DNA from: Streptomyces sp. AC555_RSS877 | GTDB taxonomy: Bacteria; Actinomycetota; Actinomycetes; Streptomycetales; Streptomycetaceae | Reading direction: 5' to 3' | Assembly: GCF_019049245.1 (NCBI RefSeq) | Contig: NZ_JAGMUK010000049.1 | Coordinates: 105,544 to 169,543 of the forward strand | Length of the DNA: 64,000 nucleotides | Shown: positions 51,904 through 60,865 of the stretch, piece after piece | How positions within the stretch are numbered: the first letter of the stretch is position 1 | Layout of the letters: each line of letters opens with the position of its first letter | Translations under genes and position numbers: made by a program | The notes under the pieces: generated by a model | Databases searched by the model: none | What the model was told of the DNA's origin: nothing | The model's input: only the letters and a program-made list of their open reading frames with translations

Positions 51904-52839
51904 ATGCCCATGCCCCCGTCCCGGCGCCTCGCCCTGGTCACCGGCGCCTCCCTGGTCCTCCTGGCAGGCTGCGGCAGTTCGTCGGACTCCGGCAGCGACG
52001 GGAACGCCTCCCAGCGCCCGGCCTCCTCGTCCTTGATCCCAGTGGTCGCCTCGACGAACGTCTACGGCGACATCGTCGAGCAGATAGGCGGGGCGAAGGT
52101 CGACGTCACGTCGGTCATCAGCGACCCCGACCAGGACCCGCACTCCTACGAGGCCAACACCCAGAACCAGCTGGCGCTGTCCAAGGCGAAGGTCGTCGTC
52201 GAGAACGGCGGCGGCTACGACGACTTCATCGACCGCATGCTGAAGAGCAGCAACTCCTCCGCCGAAGTGATCAACGCCGTCAAGGTCTCCGGCAAGACCG
52301 CCCCCAAGGGCGGAGAGCTCAACGAGCACGTCTGGTACGACTTCCCCACCGTGCGCAAGATCGCCGACAACGTGGCCGCCGCCCTGGGCAAGGCCGACCC
52401 CGGCAGCGCCGCCGCGTTCACCAAGAACGCCGAGACCTTCAAGGCGAAGCTCCAGCCGCTGGAGACCAAGGAAACCCAGATCAAGAAGGACCACGGCGGC
52501 GAGGCCGTCGCCATCACCGAGCCCGTGCCGCTGTACATGATCGACGCGAGCGGTCTGGTGAACAAGACGCCCGCGGAGTTCAGCGAGGCCATCGAGGAGG
52601 GGGACGACGTCTCCCCCAAGATCCTCCAGGCGACGCTGGCCCAGTTCACGGACAAGCAGGTCAAGGCTCTGGTCTACAACGAGCAGACCTCCGGCCCGCA
52701 GACCGAGAAGGCGGAGGCCGCCGCCAAGGCGGCCGGAATCCCCGTCGTGCCCGTGACCGAGACCCTGCCGCAGGGCAAGGACTACCTCGGCTGGATGACC
52801 GCCAACGTCGACGCGCTCGCGAGCGCGCTGGACAAGTGA
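51904..52839 (+). CDS. znuA: Zinc ABC transporter substrate-binding lipoprotein
   Basis: A 311-residue cluster-9 binding protein. AAGGA precedes ATG 51904. The lipobox VLLAGC marks the acylated Cys. The family pattern is clear: VVASTNVYGDIVEQIGG, SDPDQDPHSYEANTQNQLAL (first His), ELNEHVWYDFPTVRKIADNV (second His), ITEPVPLYMIDASGLVNKTP, and LVYNEQTSGPQTEKAEAAAK. The third ligand region has Glu where many ZnuA proteins have His, as in some TroA-like relatives. It heads the importer operon; Zur-type sites upstream support zinc as substrate. Confidence 0.9.
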   Translation: MPMPPSRRLALVTGASLVLLAGCGSSSDSGSDGNASQRPASSSLIPVVASTNVYGDIVEQIGGAKVDVTSVISDPDQDPHSYEANTQNQLALSKAKVVVENGGGYDDFIDRMLKSSNSSAEVINAVKVSGKTAPKGGELNEHVWYDFPTVRKIADNVAAALGKADPGSAAAFTKNAETFKAKLQPLETKETQIKKDHGGEAVAITEPVPLYMIDASGLVNKTPAEFSEAIEEGDDVSPKILQATLAQFTDKQVKALVYNEQTSGPQTEKAEAAAKAAGIPVVPVTETLPQGKDYLGWMTANVDALASALDK

Positions 52840-53705
52840 GGCAGCCGGGTGTGGCCTCCGTACCCCAGGCCCGCCAGGGTGAGCCCGACACCGGCACGGT
52901 GATCAGTCTGCGCGGGGCGGCCGTGTCCTACGGCGAGCGCGTGGTGTGGCAGGGCCTCGACCTGGACGTACGGCCCGGGGAGTTCGTGGCCGTCCTCGGG
53001 CCGAACGGCTCGGGCAAGACCAGCTTCGTACGGGCTCTGCTGGGCCGGCAGCCCCTGTCCGCCGGAACACTGTCCGTCCTGGGCCGGCCCCCGCGCGAGG
53101 CACGCCGGCACCTCGGCTACGTCCCCCAGCAGGCGGAACTCTCCGCGCAGGCCATGCTGCGCGCCCGCGACCTCGTTCGCTTCGGGATCGACGGCCACCT
53201 CTTCGGACCACGGCTGCGCACCGGCGCCGTCCGCCGTCGCGTGGACGAGATCCTGGAGTCGGTCGGGGCCTCGGATTACGCCGACGTCCCCCTCGCCCGA
53301 CTGTCCGGAGGCGAGCGGCAGCGCGTGCGCATCGGCCAGGCGCTGGCGACCGATCCGCGAATCCTGCTGTGCGACGAACCGCTGCTCTCCCTCGACCTGA
53401 ACCACCAGCGGGCCGTCACCGAACTGGTGGACGCCCGCCGCCGCTCCCACGACACCGCGGTGATCTTCGTGACCCACGAGATCAACCCGGTCCTCGGCCT
53501 GGTCGACCGGGTGCTGTACCTGGCACGGGGCGGTCACCGGGTCGGCACACCGGAGGAGGTGCTGACCTCCGAGTCGCTGACACGGCTGTACGGCACGCGG
53601 GTCGACGTCGTCCGCGTCCAGGGCCGTGTCGTGGTCGTCGGAGCCCCCGACGAGACGGCCGCACCACCGCACCACCCCCATGAGACCGAGGAATCGCGCA
53701 CATGA
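52836..53705 (+). CDS. znuC: Zinc ABC transporter ATP-binding protein
   Basis: A 289-residue ATPase starting at a GTG that overlaps the binding-protein stop (GTGA). Walker A is GPNGSGKT, the signature is LARLSGGERQRVRIGQALA, Walker B is ILLCDEPLLSLD and the H-loop is IFVTHEINPVL. The His-rich C-terminus (PPHHPHETEE) could sense cytoplasmic zinc. It overlaps the permease gene by 4 bp. The three genes form one coupled operon. Confidence 0.92.
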   Translation: MRQPGVASVPQARQGEPDTGTVISLRGAAVSYGERVVWQGLDLDVRPGEFVAVLGPNGSGKTSFVRALLGRQPLSAGTLSVLGRPPREARRHLGYVPQQAELSAQAMLRARDLVRFGIDGHLFGPRLRTGAVRRRVDEILESVGASDYADVPLARLSGGERQRVRIGQALATDPRILLCDEPLLSLDLNHQRAVTELVDARRRSHDTAVIFVTHEINPVLGLVDRVLYLARGGHRVGTPEEVLTSESLTRLYGTRVDVVRVQGRVVVVGAPDETAAPPHHPHETEESRT

Positions 53706-54583
53706 CGCTCGCCGACGGAGTCTGGCACCAGATCTTCAGCTTCGAGAACTACGGCGAACTCCTCGCGCTGGTGCGCAACTCCCTCATCGCAGGCGCCGCG
53801 CTCGGCCTCGTCGGCGGTCTGGCCGGGGTCTTCGTCATCATGCGCGACCTGCCCTTCGCGGTGCACGGCATCAGCGAGCTGTCCTTCGCGGGCGCGTCGG
53901 CAGCACTGCTGTTGGGGGTGAACATCGCGGGAGGCTCGATCGTCGGCTCGCTCCTTGCGGCGGGCGTGATCGGCTTCCTGGGTGCGCGCGCCCGCGACCG
54001 CAACTCGGTCATCGGCATCATCATGCCGTTCGGCCTCGGTCTGGGCGTGCTCTTCCTCGCCCTCTACAAGGGCCGGGCGGCCAACAAGTTCGGCCTGCTG
54101 ACCGGCCAGATCGTCGCCGTCGACACCCCGCAGACGACGTGGCTGCTCGGCACCTCCGCCGTCGTCCTTCTCGCCCTGGCGATCGTGTGGCGGCCGCTCA
54201 CCTTCGCCAGCGCCGACCCGGACGTGGCCGAAGCTCGCGGCGTACCCGTGCGCGCGCTGTCCTTCGCCTTCATGGTCGTGCTCGGCCTCGCGGTCGCCCT
54301 GTCGGTGCAGATCGTCGGCGCACTGCTCGTCCTCAGCCTCCTCGTCACCCCCGCCGCGGCCGCCGCCCGCGTCACCGCTTCGCCGGTACTGCTGCCGCTG
54401 CTCAGCGTCGTCTTCGCCGTGCTCTCGATCGAGGGCGGCATCCTGCTCGCGCTGGGCAGCAGCATCCCCATCAGCCCCTACGTCACGACGATCTCCTTCA
54501 CGATCTACGCCGTCTGCCGCCTGCTCGGCAGCTACCGCTCCCAGCGCCGGGGAGCCAGGAGAGCGGCACCGCAGCCGGCGTGA
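53702..54583 (+). CDS. znuB: Zinc ABC transporter permease
   Basis: A 293-residue ABC-3 family permease with about eight helices (NSLIAGAALGLVGGLAGVFV, PFAVHGISELSFAGASAALL, VIGIIMPFGLGLGVLFLAL, SVQIVGALLVLSLLVTPAAA). HGISELSFAGA is typical of the ZnuB group. The ATG overlaps the ATPase stop (ATGA). Its C-terminal basic tail (RSQRRGARRAAPQPA) is cytoplasmic. Together with the two preceding genes it imports zinc or manganese. Confidence 0.92.
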   Translation: MTLADGVWHQIFSFENYGELLALVRNSLIAGAALGLVGGLAGVFVIMRDLPFAVHGISELSFAGASAALLLGVNIAGGSIVGSLLAAGVIGFLGARARDRNSVIGIIMPFGLGLGVLFLALYKGRAANKFGLLTGQIVAVDTPQTTWLLGTSAVVLLALAIVWRPLTFASADPDVAEARGVPVRALSFAFMVVLGLAVALSVQIVGALLVLSLLVTPAAAAARVTASPVLLPLLSVVFAVLSIEGGILLALGSSIPISPYVTTISFTIYAVCRLLGSYRSQRRGARRAAPQPA

Positions 54584-54754
54584 CGGACCTGGTTCGGCTT
54601 CCGGGCGGGCAGTTTCATCAGATCCGGGATCGACTGGCTCGATCAGGTGGTCGGACGACGTAAGACTTCCGTCATCTCTGCGGGGTTACGGGACATCCGC
54701 CCTGCTGCGTTGAATGGGGCGGAGATCAGGCGACTCTCAAGAGGTGGGGCGGGG

Positions 54755-55327
54755 ATGGGGCGCGTGCGGAAGGTACTGACCGGGCGTTTGGCCGTCGGAG
54801 CACTGGTGCTGGCGATCGCCGGGGCCGGCTTCGGACTGTACTGGTTCCAGCCGTGGAAGCTGTGGCAGGACGAGACCGTCGACGAGGCTCTGCCCGGGGT
54901 CGTGCAGGCCTCCGAGCCTCCTGCGGCGGCACCCTCCGGAAAGCCCTCCGAGGCGCCTTCCCCGCCCGCTCGGCCGCAGGCGCTGGCGAGCGGTGAGCTG
55001 ATCAGCCACGAGCACGCGACATCGGGCAGTGTGAAGCTCGTACGGCTGGCCGACGGCTCCCACGTCGTCCGGCTGGAGAACCTCGACACCAGCAACGGGC
55101 CTGACCTGCGCGTGTGGTTGACCGACGCGCCGGTGAAGGCGGGGAAGGCCGGCTGGCACGTCTTCGACGACGGGGAGTACGTGAGCCTCGGCAGACTCAA
55201 GGGCAACAAGGGAAGCCAGAACTACACCCTTCCCGATGACATCGACGCCGCCCGCTACACCAGCGTCAGCATCTGGTGCGACCGCTTCGACGTGTCCTTC
55301 GGTGCCGCCGAACTCGCCCGCGCCTGA
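54755..55327 (+). CDS. DM13 domain protein, membrane anchored
   Basis: A 190-residue protein. ATG 54755 follows GAGGTGG. After a short basic start comes one transmembrane anchor (LAVGALVLAIAGAGFGLYWF) and a Pro/Ala-rich linker. The DM13 domain then follows: SGSVKLVRLADGSHVVRLEN, LDTSNGPDLRVWLTDAP, YVSLGRLKGNKGSQNYTLPD and YTSVSIWCDRFDVSFGAAEL. DM13 domains are proposed redox or electron-transfer modules with a conserved Cys, here in IWCDRF. It faces outside the membrane. It lies 170 bp after the zinc operon, so co-transcription is uncertain. Confidence 0.82.
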   Translation: MGRVRKVLTGRLAVGALVLAIAGAGFGLYWFQPWKLWQDETVDEALPGVVQASEPPAAAPSGKPSEAPSPPARPQALASGELISHEHATSGSVKLVRLADGSHVVRLENLDTSNGPDLRVWLTDAPVKAGKAGWHVFDDGEYVSLGRLKGNKGSQNYTLPDDIDAARYTSVSIWCDRFDVSFGAAELARA

Positions 55328-55620
55328 CACCGGGGGACGGTGGGAGGCGATCCCGAGTATCAGAAGACAGGCGCCGGATCCGCCACCATCCGTGCGGCAC
55401 TCAAGTCCGCCAAGGACGCGGGCGGGCACTTCGTCACCTCCTCGGGCATCCGAGCCACCACCCGCGATTCGGCGACCCGCCGTGCGGGGGTACCAGGCTC
55501 CCGCACGGTCCGCCCGCCCGGTCGCCCGAAAAACGCCCATGCGGTCTGGATGGACCGGACTCGGAGTCCTACTCTGCGAATTCTGCATGCAGGAACCACG
55601 ATTCCGCAGAGGGGGACCTG

Positions 55621-55974
55621 TTGGACGACTTCCGTTCCGAGGCCGAGAAGATCTACGAGACCACCCGTGACACCGACACTCGTGGCATCATCGCCGCGGT
55701 TCTGCACCTGGCCGACACCATGAACCCGGCGGCCGCCGGATACGCACATCCGGTACCGGAACGCGCCGCGTGGCAGAGCGCGGCGCTGTCCTACCTCCTG
55801 GGCAAGCCCACGCGGCGGAAGACCGCCGACCGCATCGCTTCATGGCTGACCGCACAAGGATTCGAAGTCGACGCCTGGACCGTCAACCAGGGCATGTGGC
55901 AGCTCGTCGCCGACGGCAGGGTCGCGGCCGACACCTCCGGCATGGAACCGGTGTTCGCCGCCGTCCGCGACTGA
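55621..55974 (+). CDS. Conserved hypothetical, TTG start
   Basis: A 117-residue protein. AGAGGGGG sits a few bases before TTG 55621, and no ATG lies nearby in frame. The sequence (LDDFRSEAEKIYETTRDTDT, AAWQSAALSYLLGKPTRRKT, ADRIASWLTAQGFEVDAWTV, NQGMWQLVADGRVAADTSG) is helical with a winged-helix-like end. It may bind nucleic acid or protein, but I recognise no family. It ends against a hairpin shared with the ROK gene. Confidence 0.55.
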   Translation: MDDFRSEAEKIYETTRDTDTRGIIAAVLHLADTMNPAAAGYAHPVPERAAWQSAALSYLLGKPTRRKTADRIASWLTAQGFEVDAWTVNQGMWQLVADGRVAADTSGMEPVFAAVRD

Positions 55975-56033
55975 TCCGCAGCGCCGCCGGGCGGTACGGG
56001 GGGGCGGGTCGACACGACACGGTTTCTGCTGCC

Positions 56034-56055
56034 GGCCAGGGCGCGCCCCCTGGCC
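56034..56055. terminator. Bidirectional terminator between convergent genes
   Basis: GGCCAGGG (56034-56041) pairs with CCCTGGCC (56048-56055) across a 6-base loop. It sits 60 bp after the hypothetical gene and ends at the base before the stop codon of the ROK gene. Confidence 0.6.
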
Positions 56056-57300
56056 CTACCCGGCCACGTCGGTCAGCATCCGCCAGCCCGGCGTGTAGTT
56101 GCCGTGCAGCACCAGGGACGCGGCTCCGACCGCGCCCACCGTGTCGCCGATCAGGCTCTGCTCGACGGTGACCGCGCGGATCGTACGGGCGACGGACGTG
56201 CGGTTGACGGCGGCCTCGATCTCCTCCCGCATGATCGGCTCGATGCCGCGCAGCGCCTCGCCGCCCAGCACGATGCGGCCGACGTCGAGCAGGCTGGCGG
56301 CACCGCGTGCCGCCTGGCCGATCCGGCGGGCGGCGCGGCGGACGACGTCGCAGGCGTCGGGGTCGCCGGCGCGGGCGGCGCGGCGCAGGGCTCTCCAGTC
56401 GTCGTGGACGGAGTCGGGCGTGCCGGTCAGGCCGATGCGGTCGGCGGCCGTCCGCCCGTGGCGGCGCAAGAGGTCGTCGATGAGGGCGGGTGGGCTGCAG
56501 TACGGGCCGAGGCAGTCGGTGGCGCCGCAGTGGCAGACCCGGTCGCCGGGTTCGACGGCCATGTGGCCGAACTCGCCGGCGTTGCCCGAATCACCGTGCA
56601 GCACGGCGTTGTTGAGGACGATGCCGGCCCCGATGCCGGTGCCCAGGTAGATGAAGAGAAAGCTGCCCGCCCGGTCGGCGCCGCCGATCCAGCGTTCGCC
56701 GATCGCGGCGGCGGTGGCGTCGTTGTCGAGGGCGACGGGCAGGCCCGTGGCCTCGACGAACATCTCCGTCAGGGGGACGCGTCCCCAGCCGGGGAAGTTC
56801 GGCGGGGACACCACGGCGCCGGAGGTGCCGTCGACCGGTCCGGGGGCGGCGACGCCCAGGCCGAGCAGGCGGGCGCGGTCCACGCCGCTCCGGTCGATGA
56901 GCCGTTGGGCGGCTCGCGCGACACGGTCCACGACGTCGGCGGGGTCGCCGGAGTCGGTCAGGCGCAGCCTGCGGGTGCCGATCACGTCGCCGGCCAGGTC
57001 GACCACCACGATCACCGCGGCCTCGGGGTCGAGGTGGACGCCGACCGCGCAGGCGCCGTCGGCGCGCAGGGACAGCAGGGTGCGGCGCTTTCCGCCGCTG
57101 GAGGGGGCCTGGCCGGACTCCGCCACCAGGCCGGCGTCGAGCAGTTTGCGGACGACGTTCGAGACGGTCTGGTTGGTCAGGCCGGTGAGCGCGGCCAGCT
57201 CGACCCGGCTCACCTGGTCCCTGGTCCGGATGGCGTCCAGGACCACGGCCTGGTTGTAGCCGCCGACCCTCGGCAGATTCGTACCGCTGAGCGTCGTCAC
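56056..57300 (-). CDS. ROK family transcriptional regulator
   Basis: A 414-residue repressor from GTG 57300; an in-frame GTG at 57324 is an alternative. The N-terminal winged helix is RDQVSRVELAALTGLTNQTV / SNVVRKLLDAG. The ROK sugar-kinase-like domain has GLGVAAPGPVDG, ALDNDATAAAIGERW, YLGTGIGAGIVLNN, NAGEFGHMAVEPG and the zinc-type CHCGATDCLG. It diverges from a sugar importer/mannosidase operon across an AT-rich inverted repeat. It most likely represses that operon and is relieved by a mannose-derived ligand. Confidence 0.9.
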   Translation of the reverse strand: MTTLSGTNLPRVGGYNQAVVLDAIRTRDQVSRVELAALTGLTNQTVSNVVRKLLDAGLVAESGQAPSSGGKRRTLLSLRADGACAVGVHLDPEAAVIVVVDLAGDVIGTRRLRLTDSGDPADVVDRVARAAQRLIDRSGVDRARLLGLGVAAPGPVDGTSGAVVSPPNFPGWGRVPLTEMFVEATGLPVALDNDATAAAIGERWIGGADRAGSFLFIYLGTGIGAGIVLNNAVLHGDSGNAGEFGHMAVEPGDRVCHCGATDCLGPYCSPPALIDDLLRRHGRTAADRIGLTGTPDSVHDDWRALRRAARAGDPDACDVVRRAARRIGQAARGAASLLDVGRIVLGGEALRGIEPIMREEIEAAVNRTSVARTIRAVTVEQSLIGDTVGAVGAASLVLHGNYTPGWRMLTDVAG

Positions 57301-57438
57301 CTGTTGGTCACCTGAACCCCTCACGTCAGCCCTGGTCCTGGGGCCGCCCTTGTCGCCGCGGGTGTCCGCGTCCCTCACGGCCGACCGGGGATGGTCTCCC
57401 ACGGGCGCCCCAGGGCGAAAGTTTACAGGTTGGAAGCA

Positions 57439-57462
57439 TTGACTTAATCCATCAATTGGATT
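57439..57462. promoter_or_regulatory. ROK operator with overlapping -35 element
   Basis: AATCCA (57446-57451) and TGGATT (57457-57462) form an inverted repeat with a 5-base spacer. TTGACT (57439-57444), a good -35 hexamer on the plus strand, directly precedes it. The stretch is strikingly AT-rich for this genome. It sits between the divergent ROK gene and the transport operon, as expected for a repressor site. Confidence 0.65.
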
Positions 57463-57597
57463 TAGCTGACGCCACCAAAATCGGCCACACAGGCCAGGCA
57501 GCGCAAGGTGGCGCCCAGCTCGGGGCGCTGTCCGGCCTGGCCTCCTTGGCCGGAACTCGCGGCTTCCCCTCAGGTTTCGCGTCCCGGAGGAACCACT

Positions 57598-58977
57598 GTG
57601 CGCTCAAGACTCATCACCGCCGCGGCCCTCACCGCCGCCACCTCTCTGGCCCTCACCGCCTGCGGTTCGGACTCCTCAGGCAGCTCGGCCAAATCGATCA
57701 AGGTCGTCTACTGGCAGAACCTGGACAGCACGAACAAGCTCCAGGCCAACTACCTCGCCACGATGGTGAAGGACTTCACCGCGGCCAACCCGGGCACCAA
57801 GGTCAACCTGGTGCCGGTGACCGCCTCCGAGAACGACTACTACACGAAGATCCAGCTCATGATGCGCTCCCCCGCGACCGCTCCCGACCTGGTCTACGAG
57901 GACACCGCACTGATCAACTCCGACATCGCGGGCGGCTACCTCAAGCCGCTCGACGCGTACACCGCGAAGTGGGCCGACTGGTCGCAGTACGCCGACGCCG
58001 CCAAGGGCGCGGTGACCGGCGCCTCCGACGGCAAGGTCTACGGCGTCCCGGACAACACCGACACCCGCGGGATCTGGTACAACAAGCAGCTTTTCCAGCA
58101 GGCCGGGATCTCCGTGCCCTGGCAGCCGAAGACCTGGGCCGACGTCCTGAGCGCCGCCAGGACGGTGAAGGCCAAGCTTCCGGACGTCACCCCGCTGAAC
58201 CTGTACACCGGCACGGCGGGCGGCGAGGCGTCCTCCATGCAGGGCTTCGAGATGCTCCTGTACGGCACTCCGGCCGGCGACAAGTCCCTGTACGACGCCT
58301 CGCAGAAGAAGTGGGTCGTGGGCAGCAAGGGCTTCAAGGACGCGCTGGAGTTCGTGCACACCGTCTACAGCCAGGGACTCGGCCCGGCCAAGGAGCAGGC
58401 GCTGGGCGCCAACTTCGGCACCACCGTGGGCACCGAGCTGATCCCCGAGGGCAAGCTGGCGATGGACATCGACGGCTCCTGGATGCCCAACAACTGGGGC
58501 CCCTCCAGCGCCAAGCCGTGGACCGAGTGGCAGTCGACGATGGGCACCGCGGCCATGCCCACCCAGAACGGCCAGGCGCCCGGCCGGACCAGCATGTCCG
58601 GCGGCTGGGCGTGGTCGGTCCCGGCCAAGGCCAAGAACCCGGACCTGGCCTGGAAGTTCCTGTCGACCGCGCTGGGCACGAAGACCAACTCCGCGAAGTG
58701 GAACGAGCTCAACGCCACCATCGCGGTGCGCACGGACGTCGCGGCCGACCCGACCTACCTGAAGTCGGTGTCCACCAACGAGTTCTTCACCGAGCTGGTG
58801 ACCGACACCCACTACCGGCCCGGTCTGCCCGCCTACAACCAGGTCTCGACCGCGATCCAGAAGGCCATGGAGTCCGTGACCACCGGTCAGTCCTCGGTCG
58901 ACAAGGCCGCCGAGACGTTCGACAACGATGTCAAGTCCGCGGTGGGTGACGACAAGACCGTCGAGGGAACCTCGTGA
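57598..58977 (+). CDS. Sugar ABC transporter extracellular solute-binding lipoprotein
   Basis: A 459-residue family-1 binding protein. GGAGGAACC lies before GTG 57598; the longer frame upstream is not needed. The signal ends in SLALTAC. The fold shows IKVVYWQNLDSTNKLQANYL, NDYYTKIQLMMRSPATAPDL, YGVPDNTDTRGIWYNKQLF, IPEGKLAMDIDGSWMPNNWG and GGWAWSVPAKAKNPDLAWKF. This is the CUT1 type for oligosaccharides. It overlaps the first permease by 4 bp. With the GH38 enzyme downstream, a mannose-containing oligosaccharide or glycan fragment is the likely ligand. Confidence 0.9.
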   Translation: MRSRLITAAALTAATSLALTACGSDSSGSSAKSIKVVYWQNLDSTNKLQANYLATMVKDFTAANPGTKVNLVPVTASENDYYTKIQLMMRSPATAPDLVYEDTALINSDIAGGYLKPLDAYTAKWADWSQYADAAKGAVTGASDGKVYGVPDNTDTRGIWYNKQLFQQAGISVPWQPKTWADVLSAARTVKAKLPDVTPLNLYTGTAGGEASSMQGFEMLLYGTPAGDKSLYDASQKKWVVGSKGFKDALEFVHTVYSQGLGPAKEQALGANFGTTVGTELIPEGKLAMDIDGSWMPNNWGPSSAKPWTEWQSTMGTAAMPTQNGQAPGRTSMSGGWAWSVPAKAKNPDLAWKFLSTALGTKTNSAKWNELNATIAVRTDVAADPTYLKSVSTNEFFTELVTDTHYRPGLPAYNQVSTAIQKAMESVTTGQSSVDKAAETFDNDVKSAVGDDKTVEGTS

Positions 58978-59903
58978 CCGCCGTCGCCCCGGCGCCCCGC
59001 GGGACCGGCGGTCACCGCCGGTCCCGCGGGGTGTCCACCCCGGCCGTCCGCACGCTGCTGCGCGGCCTGCCGACACTGCCCGCCGCGTTCCTGCTGGCCG
59101 TCTTCCTCGGCGGCCCGATCCTGTACTGCGTCTACTACGCGTTCACCGACATGCAGCTCACCGGCGCCTCCGGCACCCGTTTCGTCGGACTGGACAACTT
59201 CACCCGGGCGCTGCAGGACACCGACTTCCTGAACGCGGTCACGCTGACGCTGGTGTTCGTGGTCGGCTCCGCCGTCGTCGGCCAGAACACGCTCGGGCTC
59301 GCCCTGGCCGTTCTGATGCAGAAGGCCACCAAGCCGGTGCGGGCGCTGGTCAGCGGCGTGGTCATCGCCGCCTGGGTGCTGCCCGAGGTGGTCGCCGGCT
59401 ACCTGATGTACGCGTTCTTCTACGACCAGGGTTCGCTCAACTCGCTCCTGGAGGCCCTGCACCTGCCGCAGCAGAACTGGCTGTACACGATGCCGATCCT
59501 GGCGGTGTGCCTGGCGAACGTCTGGCGCGGCACCGCGTTCTCGATGATGGTCTTCACCGCCGCCATCAACGACGTGCCCCAAGAGCTGGTGGAGGCCGCC
59601 GAGATGGACGGGGCGAGCCCTTGGCAACGGCTGTGGCGGGTCGTGCTGCCGGTGATCAGGCCGTCGATCCTCACCAACCTGATGCTGATCACCCTGCAGA
59701 CGCTCTCCGTCTTCGGCCTGATCTACACCATGACCCGGGGCGGACCCGGCAACAAGAGCGAGACCCTGCCGATCTTCATGTACCAACAGGCCTTCCAGAA
59801 CAGCCTGATCGGGTACGGCACCGCCATCGCCCTGGTCCTGCTGGTGGTGGGCGCCCTGTTCTCCGTCGTGTACATCCGGCTCCTGAAACTGGAGGACGAC
59901 TGA
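58974..59903 (+). CDS. Sugar ABC transporter permease (MalF-type)
   Basis: A 309-residue permease with six helices (LPTLPAAFLLAVFLGGPILY, VSGVVIAAWVLPEVVAGYLM). The EAA motif is VEAAEMDGASPWQRLWRVVL, the ATPase-contacting loop. GTG 58974 overlaps the binding-protein stop by 4 bp. No ATPase gene lies in this operon, as in many Streptomyces CUT1 systems that share a multitasking MsiK-type ATPase encoded elsewhere. Confidence 0.9.
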   Translation: MTAVAPAPRGTGGHRRSRGVSTPAVRTLLRGLPTLPAAFLLAVFLGGPILYCVYYAFTDMQLTGASGTRFVGLDNFTRALQDTDFLNAVTLTLVFVVGSAVVGQNTLGLALAVLMQKATKPVRALVSGVVIAAWVLPEVVAGYLMYAFFYDQGSLNSLLEALHLPQQNWLYTMPILAVCLANVWRGTAFSMMVFTAAINDVPQELVEAAEMDGASPWQRLWRVVLPVIRPSILTNLMLITLQTLSVFGLIYTMTRGGPGNKSETLPIFMYQQAFQNSLIGYGTAIALVLLVVGALFSVVYIRLLKLEDD

Positions 59904-60799
59904 TGGCCGCCGTGGTCACGCCGCCGCCCCTCACCTCCGCCGGGCGCACCGCCGTCGTGCCCGCCACGCGGAGGCGACGCCGCCTGCGGCCCGGCCGCGT
60001 CGCGGTCAACGCCGTCCTGCTCGTGGTGTCGGTGCTGTACGTCTTGCCGCTGCTGTGGATGGTCCTCGCCTCGGTGAGCGACACCAACTCCTTCCGTCTG
60101 ACGCTGCCCTCGTCGCTCACCCTCGACAACTTCGACGCGGTCCTCAACGTCGACACCACCTACCGGCCGATGCTCAACAGCCTGCTGCTGTGCGGCTTCG
60201 GGACGGCGGTGACCGTGGTGGTGTCGGTGTTCGCCGCCTATCCGCTGTCGCGCTACCGCTCGCGGCTGCGGCGGCCCTTCCTTTACACCATCCTGTTCTC
60301 CACCGGGCTGCCCATCACCGCCGTGATGATCCCCGTCTACAGCATGTTCGTGCAGGTCAACCTGATCGACTCGATGCCGGGCACGACCCTGTTCCTGGCC
60401 GCCTCCGCGCTGCCGTTCGGGATCTGGCTGATGAAGAACTTCATGGACGGCGTACCGGTCGTCCTGGAGGAGGCGGCCCGGATCGACGGCGCGAACACGC
60501 TTCAGGTGCTGTGGCGGGTGGTGCTGCCCCTGATGCGGCCCGGCGTCGTCGTGGTCACCATCTTCACCTTCATCGGCATGTGGGGGAACTTCTTCGTCCC
60601 CTTCATCCTGCTGCTGTCCCCGGAAAAACTCCCCGCGTCCGTCAGCGTGTTCACCTTCCTCAGCGCCCACGATCAGACGCAGTACGGGCAGTTGTCCGCG
60701 TTCTCGCTGCTGTACTCACTGCCCGTCGTCCTGCTCTACCTGCTGCTGGCCCGCAAGCTCGGCGGAGGCTTCGCACTGGGCGGCGCGCTCAAGGGCTGA
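59903..60799 (+). CDS. Sugar ABC transporter permease (MalG-type)
   Basis: A 298-residue permease. ATG 59903 overlaps the previous stop (TGATG). Helices include VNAVLLVVSVLYVLPLLWMV and TILFSTGLPITAVMIPVYSM. The EAA loop is EEAARIDGANTLQVLWRVVL, and the typical end is LLARKLGGGFALGGALKG. It pairs with the MalF-type permease. It ends 66 bp before the mannosidase gene. Confidence 0.9.
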   Translation: MAAVVTPPPLTSAGRTAVVPATRRRRRLRPGRVAVNAVLLVVSVLYVLPLLWMVLASVSDTNSFRLTLPSSLTLDNFDAVLNVDTTYRPMLNSLLLCGFGTAVTVVVSVFAAYPLSRYRSRLRRPFLYTILFSTGLPITAVMIPVYSMFVQVNLIDSMPGTTLFLAASALPFGIWLMKNFMDGVPVVLEEAARIDGANTLQVLWRVVLPLMRPGVVVVTIFTFIGMWGNFFVPFILLLSPEKLPASVSVFTFLSAHDQTQYGQLSAFSLLYSLPVVLLYLLLARKLGGGFALGGALKG

Positions 60800-60865
60800 C
60801 CCCAGGCCGACCCCACGCGCACGGCCGTACCCCCACCCGCCCCGCCACCACGGAGAAGACACCCC

